Translations under genes and position numbers: made by a program
The notes under the pieces: generated by a model
Seen by the model: only the letters and a program-made list of their open reading frames with translations
Database searches by the model: none
Told to the model about the DNA's origin: nothing
From: Bondarzewia mesenterica
Lineage: Eukaryota > Basidiomycota > Agaricomycetes > Russulales > Bondarzewiaceae
Reading direction: 5' to 3'
NCBI GenBank assembly: GCA_004802705.1
Contig: SGPL01000670.1
Location: 1-15,955 of the forward strand
Length of the DNA stretch: 15,955 nt
Shown: piece after piece, positions 1 to 7,688 of the stretch
How positions within the stretch are numbered: the stretch's first letter is position 1
Layout: each line of letters begins with the position of its first letter

Positions 1-827
1 AAGTGGGAGGGGAATTTTCAGTTTCTCGAGGAGGACTGGAGCTCATGAATGGCACAGAAGATGGCGCCGGCGACGAAGAGGGCGGGAGGGCATCCTCTGC
101 ACTCATATATATTTGAACCGTATCGTCCGAGTGCTGAAGGATCCCCTCATGATCAAAGTCGGTATTTGACACTCCTGTAGAGGGGTTTTCCAATGGGTTA
201 GTAAAAAAATGGTCGGCAGATTCAGGCTCCTTCGAAATTAAGTCCTCTTAATCCGTGAATTCCTAGTCGACGAAGGCACACGCACCTCAAACAGTTGAGA
301 AGACGTGGCATTCTCGATTATCTGCATCATTCTGAAAACGTTTCAGATTGCTCTGGAACCCCAGTGTGCGATGCAGTATCTGTCATCGCTCCCTCTTCGA
401 GCCCATCGGCTGATCCAGTGGTCTCACAATGACCGGGTTTGTACCACGTTTCAAGAGCATCCTGTTCTCAGGAATATTTATCAGCGTTCCAAATGCGAAA
501 ATAAGCCGACATGGGTGCGTATATGCGCATACAGCCATCCCAATCCTAGTCGATGAACGCTTACGGCTTTCATTCCTTCTCTTTGCTTCGTCTCTTCTGT
601 CTGAATTGCGTTCTTGTCTGACTGAATATGAGTTTTTTCTGTCAGATAGATCAAGGTTTCGAAGATATTGAGATGGTGTAGCTCACCTCCACCGATATCG
701 TCTTCCAACGCCTGGGACTCGATGGTTGTTCATGATGCTGCGGAAAACGATATACCTGTGTATTAGATATGGGTGAGATATCTATTTAAAATTCGTTTGA
801 TGGGCATACATTCGGTAGGTATGACAT
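1..827 (-). CDS. Hypothetical protein, 5' part of a multi-exon gene cut by the left edge
   Basis: I do not recognise this protein. A chain of short exons, all joined in phase 0, reads right to left: 810-827 (ATG, MSYLPN), 687-755, 565-621 (or 565-612), 360-461, and 1-244, which stays open to the window edge; about 163 residues are visible. Introns are GTATGC...ACACAG with a CTAAT branch-like motif, GTGAGC...TTCAG, GTAAGC...AACAG with a CTGAT motif, and GTTCCA...AAGAG. The last donor is weak and is the least certain join. The final exon (81 codons) is the best evidence: acidic, then Ser/Pro-rich (SSSPAPSSVPF), typical of a disordered fungal N-terminus. An alternative donor at the third exon (GTATGC) with another frame would give a basic segment instead. 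I am confident of coding in 1-244, moderately so for the exact structure, and cannot assign a function. Confidence 0.5.
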
Positions 828-1186
828 GTTGGGCCGTAGCTTGAAGAAAATCCGGTGTGTTGGCGAGCCGCGAAGAGGCGGTGGAGGCCGATGTTACTTG
901 TAATGCGTTGTTGACGCGTTGTTTGGCTCCTCCAAGCAACTTGAAGTTCTTCCTATGCATTGGCACCCATTAACGTTGCTGGCTGTCTGTGAATATCTGC
1001 AGGTGTAGGTCTGCTAGGAACTTCATAATCACAGAAGCGTATAAAGCTGTATAAAGTCCGTCCGAACTTATCACCAGATTAAGTATATCGCGGAGTCGGA
1101 AATGGTCTATTCATCATCTTAATCGACCCGCACCTTAGCTGCTCCCAGCTCGCACCAGCAAATATAGGCAAATACGGCGCTAGAGG
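828..1186. other. Intergenic, no gene seen
   Basis: Sequence upstream of the left-edge gene. The minus-strand open frame over 763-966 overlaps the proposed start of that gene in another frame and has no recognisable domain. I see no RNA gene or clear promoter element here. Confidence 0.5.
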
Positions 1187-2307
1187 CAGGCTCCTACCCA
1201 CCGCCGCTTCGAGGTCCAGGGCGATCTGCTAGAGCGGGTAGCAGTGTTTTGTACAAAGGACGAAAAAAATGTATGAAAAAAATGTAATGACTAAAATTCA
1301 ATGACAACGCAGCTTATGTCATAATTTTTCGCCAACACAACCCTGGACCTCTCAGCGGCGGCTGGCACGAAACATATACAAACACGCGCCACCCGGGGAT
1401 TTTGACGGCGTCAGCCACAGTGAACCGCCGAAAGAACGGTCACCTGATTTTTGTCTGCCGTGTAACCTGTCACGTCCAGACGCGACTCGCGACACGTTAA
1501 GTTTCCGCTCCGTTGATCCCTTCGTCGTTCATGAACTCCCCATCTGCCATGCTGAATAGTAAAATGATATCAAGGAACAGTGGGTGATACTAAAAGTACA
1601 TTTCCGTGCCCTGCGAATGACTTGAAAGTGCAAAAAAGCAAACACTAGGTACACGGCAATAAAAATGCCACGAATAGGACTCGAACTACCAACCCCACGC
1701 AAGAGTATGACATAATCACCAGTCACAGATACATCTCCTNCCACTACACCACTAGCTCATATGTTAAGGTTGTTTCAGNNCNGACATGTATCTACATGCA
1801 CTTGATTTTAATTTTAATTAAATACCCAAAATGCTATTTTGAGAGTCCAGATTTTGTATTTCATATCATGCAAGGCTTAAAAGTATTTACGATAAGGTAT
1901 TTCAGCCTGAATTCGCAGTTGAAGGCTTGTTGAGCCAATGTCGAGCCATCGCGTCTCGCGCGGGAACAGACTTCCCGAAAAAAAAAAATTCGGTGGGGGT
2001 GAGGTGGGCGAGCTGCGTGCGGCGCGTCTTGTCACAGGCACGAATATTTGTAAGGTCACCGGCGTCGATCTTGTGGCTGACGCCGTCAAAATCTCCGGGT
2101 GGCGCGTGTTTGTATATGTTTCGTGCCAGCCGCCGCTGAGAGGTCAAGGGATGCATGGGGGATTAAGATTATGATTGAGTTTAAAGATTGTCGGAGTATG
2201 TAATTGTGGCTGAGAGTGGCTGATAGTATGTTTTCGAATTATTATACATGTTCTCATTGCTCTAGCACATCACCCTTGACCTCGAAGCGGCGGTGGGTAG
2301 GAGCCTG
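1187..2307. repeat. Inverted-repeat composite (two-block arms flanking about 650 nt)
   Basis: Two blocks occur on the left and again, reverse-complemented and in mirror order, on the right. The outer block 1187-1235 matches 2259-2307 at 46 of 49 positions; the inner block 1341-1419 matches 2072-2150 at 77 of 79. The DNA between blocks (105 nt left, 108 nt right) is not obviously similar. Within each arm the two blocks carry a related motif in opposite orientation (CCGCCGCT..GAGGTC), so each arm could form its own hairpin. I see no target-site duplication and no transposase frame. It may be two inverted copies of a small non-autonomous element, or one foldback-type element whose arms have decayed unevenly. 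Confidence 0.75.
1664..1760 (-). repeat. Degenerate tRNA-like / SINE-like Pol III segment
   Basis: Read on the minus strand, 1741-1751 gives TGGTGTAGTGG, a good Pol III A box, and 1677-1687 gives AGTTCGAGTCC, a good B box, followed by a TTTTT run just downstream. The acceptor ends do not pair and the T stem is imperfect, so this is not a functional tRNA. It looks like a tRNA-derived fragment or the head of a SINE. It sits in the middle of the inverted-repeat composite. One N falls at 1740 and more lie at 1779-1782, so the left part is uncertain. Confidence 0.4.
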
Positions 2308-2465
2308 GGTTGGTAGCACTGGCAAGACACTAGCAACAGGAATAGTAACCATCTCCACCGTCGGCCGCGGCGGCGACCAGGTCCGAAAATAGCCATTAGT
2401 ACAGCCGACCACTGCACCGGACGCCGATGAAGCACCGCAGTCTTCAAATCACAATTAAAGGCTCT
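2308..2465. other. Spacer between the inverted-repeat composite and the MITE
   Basis: GC-rich spacer with no gene, RNA or repeat that I can support. Confidence 0.4.
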
Positions 2466-2827
2466 GTCAGGACCCGCGAAGCTAGCCCAATGTTTCCCGG
2501 AAAAATAGCATATTTGAGTGTCAAATCTGACCATTTTCTTCCCCCAAAATAGCATTTTTTTAGGCCATGGAGCCGATAAAATTGCATTTTCTTAACGGCC
2601 GATAGCATATTTGAGGCCGAGTCTACTTTTTTTTTCCAATTCACGCTGAAGCTGGCAGAATGGAAGCCAGATTCTGACAGAAATCCCCACACGGTGTAAC
2701 CTAATGTGACAAATCGTGACAACCCCTCCCGATTATAGCATAATTTAGACCCAAAACATTGCATATTTGAGGCCCGATTTTGGGGGATACGACCGGGAAA
2801 CATTAGGCTAGCTTCGCGGGTCCGTCA
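2466..2827. mobile_element. MITE-like element, 31-nt TIRs, GTCA target duplication
   Basis: A 31-nt terminal inverted repeat at 2470-2500 (starting GGACCCGCGAAGCTAGCC) matches the reverse complement of 2793-2823 at 30 of 31 positions. The 4-mer GTCA lies directly outside both ends (2466-2469 and 2824-2827), as expected for a target-site duplication. The 354-nt body has no plausible coding frame, so this is a non-autonomous DNA transposon. Inside are six variants of a short A/T-rich motif (ATAGCATATTTGAGG type) at 2505, 2549, 2581, 2602, 2735 and 2758, all in one orientation. A 4-bp duplication excludes TA-targeting mariner and 8-bp hAT elements; I cannot assign a superfamily. Confidence 0.82.
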
Positions 2828-3069
2828 CCATGACATGCAGTAGTGAAGTTCTTCAAAATCTCGAAAAGAAAATATCTCATATGTGCATGTCAGTATAGAC
2901 GCAAACCAGCAACGTGATTTACTCTCCTTAGCACACGGAAGGACAAGAAGCTCGAAGATAAGATCAAATGTATGCATTTTTCAACGACTGCGATGCAATC
3001 CAATAACTATCCTTGCGGGAGGGGAAAGGGACACGGACAGCACCGGGGGAGAACAGCATAACCAAGTGG

Positions 3070-3778
3070 AATGGAAGAGAGGAGGGGAAAGGAAAGGAAC
3101 AAAAACGGTGAGAAGAAAATAAAGGTAAAATTGGAAAAAAGGAAGTTAAAACCGGAACCTGAAGGAAGAAACGAAAGGAAAGGAAGAATGAAAAGGAGAA
3201 AGAAACAGAAAGAAAAGAAAAAGAAAGAAAAAAAAAGACCCAGAGCAAAGGAAAGAGACAGAAAAAACTGAGAGAAAGGCAGAAAAAAAAAAAGAACAGA
3301 ATGAAGGAAGTGAACAGAATGAGAATGGCGGAAGAAAAGGCAGAAACAGAGAAAGAAAAAAATTGAAGTAAATACAACGACAGAAAAGAGATGAATGAAG
3401 ACGAAGAAGGCAAGAAAGGAAGAAGAGGAACGGGAAGAGAAGAGGAGCAGAAGGCAAAGAGGAAAAGAGCTGAAGAGAGGAAGTGGAGAAAAGGAGAAAA
3501 GGACGGAAAAGGAGGAGCACGAAAGAACGAGCGGAAAGGTAGGAGCAGGAAAAAGGTGAAGGACAAAATCAATGGGGNGGGGNAGATAAAGGGGAGCGAC
3601 AGGAAGAATGAAAATAGAAACAGACGGGATAGAAAAAGGGACGAAGGAGAGACAACGAGGGGCAGGAAGAGAGGGAAAAGAGAACAGAGAAAAAGACGGG
3701 AAAAGGGGGGAAAGAGAACAGAGATAGGGAAGGGGAAGAAAAGATGGACACAACGAGAAGAGAGGGAAAGACGTCATA
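3070..3778. repeat. Long polypurine-rich (GA-rich) low-complexity tract
   Basis: For about 700 nt the plus strand is overwhelmingly A and G, with short GAA, GGAA and AAAG runs and only scattered pyrimidines. It is not a simple tandem repeat. Open frames on both strands (Lys/Glu/Arg-rich on plus, Phe/Ser/Leu-rich on minus) are products of base composition and not genes. N bases occur around 3577-3583. The tract lies just downstream of the minus-strand gene at 3842-4766. Confidence 0.85.
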
Positions 3779-3841
3779 AGCAATAGATCAGTCTCGTCCT
3801 ACCGTAGCAGCACCGGCCCTGATCAACCACAGGCCACCGCT

Positions 3842-4766
3842 TCAAACCATCGCCAATCCCCTCTGGCATCTCCACCTCGAGTTTGACCACAGCCTCTTGA
3901 CCGATGCCGGACAGACTTCGTATGCGCCAACATCGCTGTTGGCGTTCGAAGAGTGGTCCGGTTCGATATCGGCTTGATCTTCTTCGTCTTCGACAGCCAG
4001 CATACTATCCACGTCCAACTCGGCAGTGACGCCTCCGACCGCATTCCTATCTGTGGGAGCCCCAGAGTCGAATCAACCAACTCGCACTCCCGGCATACCT
4101 CAACTTTTTGCTGCCCCATCCCTGATGCAGTATCTCATCTTCTCGGGTGCGATCACTAGTCTGTGCAATCGCAACCGACGATTTCCTGGGTAAATGCTCG
4201 GTCTGCGACACCTGCAGCGTTTCGTGTACGCTGGAGCTGTCAGTCCAAGATGTCGCATCTGCGGCCTCCTTCCGCCGCTTCTCGCGTTGCGCCTTCATTA
4301 TCTGGGGAGAAAGCCTCGTCTTCGAGACGTCCACACCCAGTTTTCTGCTCTCGCGGCCTTTATACGATGCGAATATCGTGTCAGATGGGACGCCCGGAAG
4401 GGCAGAAAGACGAGCCGCTCTCTCGCGCAGCAAACGGCGACGAAGCGTCGCATCCATCTTCGCAAACTGCGCCATTGCGGCGTCAGTCTTGTCGAAACCA
4501 AAAGCTTCCAGGCAGTCAGATTCAGTCGGCCTGAGAGTCTTCTCGAGACGGATCGCCAGTCCGTCATCGAGAGCGCAGATCCTGAGAGACTGACTCGAGC
4601 GGCTGAGATGGAGATGGAACCGCCGACCCTCAACTAGAAGCTCAGCCTCGAGATTAATCCGCGGCTGGGGGAATGTCGCCAGAGAAGACGACCACGAGGC
4701 GTGGTCCTGAGTTAGGGCCATGTTCTGCACCATGGAAAGAGGAGTGCGATTCGAAAACGAGAGCAT
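3842..4766 (-). CDS. Hypothetical protein, two exons
   Basis: I do not recognise this gene. The model is exon 1 4766-4099, an intron 4098-4047 (GTATGC...ATAG, 52 nt), then exon 2 4046-3842, giving 290 residues. Without the intron the frame stops at 4047. The N-terminal 90 residues mix hydrophobic and charged residues and look foldable. The middle (about residues 105-175) is rich in Arg, Lys and Glu with probable helices, including MKAQREKRRKEA. The C-terminal part is Ser/Asp/Glu-rich and probably disordered. A TATA-like element lies about 125 nt upstream of the chosen ATG on the same strand. The C-terminus is uncertain: a neighbouring frame from about 3905 to a stop at 3774 also reads as protein-like. 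No cysteine clusters, transmembrane segments or catalytic motifs are visible. Confidence 0.65.
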
Positions 4767-4888
4767 GATGTGATGTTCGAAATAGATAGATAGATGGGGG
4801 ATGAATGGAGTTGTGTGTGGACAAAATAGGGCTCAGGTGATATGGTTTACAAGAACGTCTGTTGGAGGAGAAAGAAAGGAAGACAGTG

Positions 4889-4896
4889 TTTATATA
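4889..4896 (-). promoter_or_regulatory. TATA-like element for the 3842-4766 gene
   Basis: Reads TATATAAA on the minus strand, about 123-130 nt upstream of the chosen ATG at 4766. This is consistent with a fungal core promoter and supports the start; no other evidence. Confidence 0.45.
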
Positions 4897-5457
4897 CCTT
4901 TAGGTGTCATTTCAGACCAGGTTGATCAACGTCGGTCCCAATGAAAAAGTGAAACGATCAGCCTCTGGGCATCGCCTGATTCAGAATAAAACACAGACGA
5001 GCCTTCGAAACACGGGGAAAGTTTATGACTTTAGAAAATAGAATTCCGGGACTGTCCTTACGCTGGCGAAGCTAGGATCATGCAAAGTCGCGGAGTCTAC
5101 ACGGCATCAGATGGGAAACACATCGAGCTCTTCTCATGAGCACATTACGGGCATGCGAGAAATATGGACCTGCCATATCCGACGACATAGGTGGGATCAT
5201 CTCTTTCTTCATATCTATGAATGCTGTACGGCGACGTACTTGAAGAAGACTCCGGGATCCTGGTTTGACTGAAAACTAGGAACTTAACCCACCGTGACCA
5301 TTTTGTCTAGGACCAGAGCGATCAATGAGATAGATCCCTCAATGACACGAGCACATAATGATGCATTGATGACTTTGAGATGGAGAACTTGGGCGAAGGA
5401 GGACGGGATGTTTAAGAACGGAGTCAAAACTCAGACGACGGAGGAAGGACTCGGAGT

Positions 5458-5465
5458 TATATAAG
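5458..5465 (+). promoter_or_regulatory. TATA-like element for the Ugo1-like gene
   Basis: Reads TATATAAG about 208 nt upstream of the ATG at 5673, leaving room for a leader of roughly 150-180 nt. The call rests on motif and position only. Confidence 0.45.
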
Positions 5466-5672
5466 CGCCCATGGACGTCACGTCTTCGGCGCCGGCAAGT
5501 CAATTGTGGTCAACTGCAACCTTGGTACATTTTGTCTTCCGAATAGCTGAACGCGCGACGACCTCTGCCTGGCAGAGTCTCTAGGACACTGTCGGACATT
5601 CTCTTTGATTCTATTTAGTCTTTTCTCTCTCTCTTAGGTTTCTGAAGGCCATCGCCCCAGTCACTATCCACT

Positions 5673-7258
5673 ATGAGCAATCCTTCCTCCTTACGCGACC
5701 TCTACAGCTCATCATCCACTCCCTGGTCCTTCGTTCCTCCTTCTAACAATGGATCTTCTACACCTCCTCCAGCACCTCCAGTTAATCAGACATCTTACAC
5801 ATTTTCTTCACGCCCAGCACCAAACTCAATCTTTGAACTTTCTCCGGGTCTAACGGAGCCCGGAGGCGCAGATCTGCCCCTCCTTCTCAAAACAGTGGTA
5901 GCGAGTGCTTTCCTCCAATACACGACGACTGCTATTGCAATGCCGTGGGAGGTGGGAAAGTGCTTGCTGCAGGTGCAGTGGGTCCCGCGAAATGCCCTCG
6001 AGGATCCTGAGGAGGAAGAGGAAGTTGTCGAGGAGGAGGTGAGTCGTTATTGTGCTTGGTGATCTATTTATCTAGATGTCAGTGCTCATGCGCGAGCCCG
6101 ACGGTACTGTAGCTGAGCGACGATTCAGGCGAAGAATCATATTTTGCCGATCCTGTTAGCTCGCCGACTTCTTCACGGTACCCTGCGCGTCACCCTGCGG
6201 ACGAGCGCGGGTATGTAATGCGTCGGAGCGTCTTGGAAGAGGGCACACAGCCGGAATACATTATTCCAGTTGGCAGTGCGGACGGTGTATGGGGGATGAT
6301 GAAACGAGTAGTTCGATTTCGTGGTGAAGGATGGTTGGCTCTGTGGAAAGGTTCGAATCTCACGTATACATGTGCTTGCACTTTTCTAACCATACAGATA
6401 GGACTGTTAACATCATGCATAACGGAATTCCTGTCTTCTACGCTTCAGCCACTCATTCACAGTGCTCTTCAAGCAGCGTTCGCCCCAGCGACTCCCTCCC
6501 CGTACCAATTCCCCAGCCGCACGGCCTCCCTCCTCCTTCCTGTCGCCTCTCAAGTTATTTCAGGCTTCATCCTATCTCCCCTCGACCTCGTCCGCACACG
6601 TCTGATTGTTCAATCCTTCTCACAACGCCATCAGTCATATAGCGGACCCATTGACGCACTCCAAAAGATCGCACGTGACGAAGGCGGCATCCGCGGGATG
6701 TATCTACATCCTCACCTCCTCATCCCTACCATCCTCGACAGCGCTCTCAGGCCTATCATCTCGATAGCCCTGCCTCCCATCCTCGCCGCGCATCTGTTCT
6801 CCGCGCCCATCTCCCCCGACACGCACCCTCTCGCCTGGGCCGTCGTCGAGTTGGCAAGCAGCTGTATAGGTCTGCTCGCGACCTTACCCTTCGAGACTGT
6901 CCGTCGCCGTCTGCAGGCTCAAGTTCGCGGGCGTGCTCCGCGACTGCGTGCATGCGTCGAGATGCGACCGGCACCGTACAATGGCGTCGTGGATGCGCTC
7001 TGGCATATCCTGACGGAGGAGCGGTCAGATCTGCCCATCCAGAGGCGGAGATCAAAGAAGCAAGAGAAAGGAAAGGGCAAGGGGACAGAGGAGGAGGATG
7101 AGGCGAGCGAAGAGGAGGGTGACAGCTGGTGGAGGAATACTGGGCTGGGACAGCTGTATCGCGGATTGGGGATGAGACTTAGTGCAGGAGTGATCATGGC
7201 TGTTTTGACGGTGCTGAGTGGAGGGGAAGAGGGCGATGCTGGATGGGCTGAATTGTAG
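5673..7258 (+). CDS. UGO1: Ugo1-like mitochondrial carrier-fold protein
   Basis: Two exons, 5673-6038 and 6113-7258, split by a 74-nt intron (GTGAGT...TGTAG); 503 residues. Three carrier-type signatures are visible: PWEVGKCLLQ (about residue 91), SPLDLVRTRL (about 277-286) and LPFETVRRRLQ (about 380-390). This marks the mitochondrial carrier (SLC25) fold. The Ser/Pro-rich 60-residue N-terminus, an acidic insert around 110-135, a Lys/Glu-rich insert near 430-460 and weak carrier repeats fit the Ugo1/SLC25A46 group better than a metabolite transporter. In yeast, Ugo1 sits in the outer mitochondrial membrane and links Fzo1 and Mgm1 during fusion; that role here is inferred from family. The alternative is an orphan fungal SLC25 protein. 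The ATG is the first in a frame that is coherent into the carrier region. Confidence 0.8.
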
Positions 7259-7411
7259 GATACTGCTCACTCTCAATGAATTTCTTTACGTTTCACATCT
7301 CAAACATATCGAAGGATACATGTGAGCGACTCAGGCTGTTGGAGGTACAGACTCCTCTAATAAATCGCGGCAAGGAGAAAAATAGGCAAAATGACACTGA
7401 GATGTTTCATA

Positions 7412-7492
7412 AGGCGCTACCAGGGCTCGAACCTGGGTTCCAGGAAAGCGAGAAGTCAGAATCCTGAGTGATAACCACTACACTATAGCGCC
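7412..7492 (-). tRNA. tRNA-Gln (anticodon CUG) with a 9-nt intron
   Basis: The minus strand folds as a full cloverleaf. The acceptor GGCGCTA pairs with TAGCGCC, the D arm is GTGTAGTGGTTATCAC, the anticodon stem is CAGGA/TCCTG, and the T arm is CCAGG-TTCGAGC-CCTGG, followed by a U discriminator. The anticodon loop is 16 nt instead of 7. Placing a 9-nt intron after position 37 (CTTCTCGCT, 7447-7455) leaves TTCTGAT with anticodon CTG, which reads CAG. The D arm and U discriminator agree with fungal tRNA-Gln. Downstream on the same strand are T4 (7388-7391) and T5 (7378-7382) runs that could end Pol III transcription. It lies between the Ugo1-like and Nudix genes. Confidence 0.93.
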
Positions 7493-7688
7493 TTGAGATT
7501 GCTTTGTTTCTAAATTGTACGTCAGTTGAAAATTAGTCTACGTCATGCGTGAGGTTTGCCCCAACGGAAAGGCAGAACCTATTTGGGTTGAGGCTATCGA
7601 CTTGTACTCAGCGGCAAGCCTCTTTTCGTGGGCCTGAGCTTGCACTTTGGCTTGCACGCGACTGACCATCTCTCCTCTCCCTTGTACC

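Larger units (their letters stand above)
4767..5672. other. Divergent promoter region, no gene seen
   Basis: About 0.9 kb between two divergent genes. No convincing open frame. It carries one TATA-like element for each gene. The last 80 nt before the plus-strand ATG are pyrimidine-rich (TTTTCTCTCTCTCTTAG), as often seen in fungal leaders and possibly marking a 5'-UTR intron acceptor. Confidence 0.55.

Noticed and set aside
763..966. Minus-strand frame of 67 codons (MPMHRKNFKLLGGAKQ...).
   Set aside because: A different frame starting at 827 joins in phase to several downstream exons; this one does not.
1664..1760. A functional tRNA gene.
   Set aside because: Acceptor ends do not pair and the T stem is mismatched; only A and B boxes are good.
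1902..2156. Minus-strand 84-codon frame covering the right inner repeat block.
   Set aside because: The matching block in the left arm is not open in the same frame, so the repeat does not conserve a protein.
2964..3783. Long open frames on both strands, including a 258-codon Phe/Ser/Leu-rich minus-strand frame resembling a membrane protein.
   Set aside because: They follow from the polypurine composition, which avoids stop codons on both strands; no introns, domains or varied residue use.
4147..4637. Three plus-strand frames of 123-148 codons opposite the hypothetical gene.
   Set aside because: All are antisense shadows of the minus-strand exon; the minus frame has a TATA-like element and a consistent intron.
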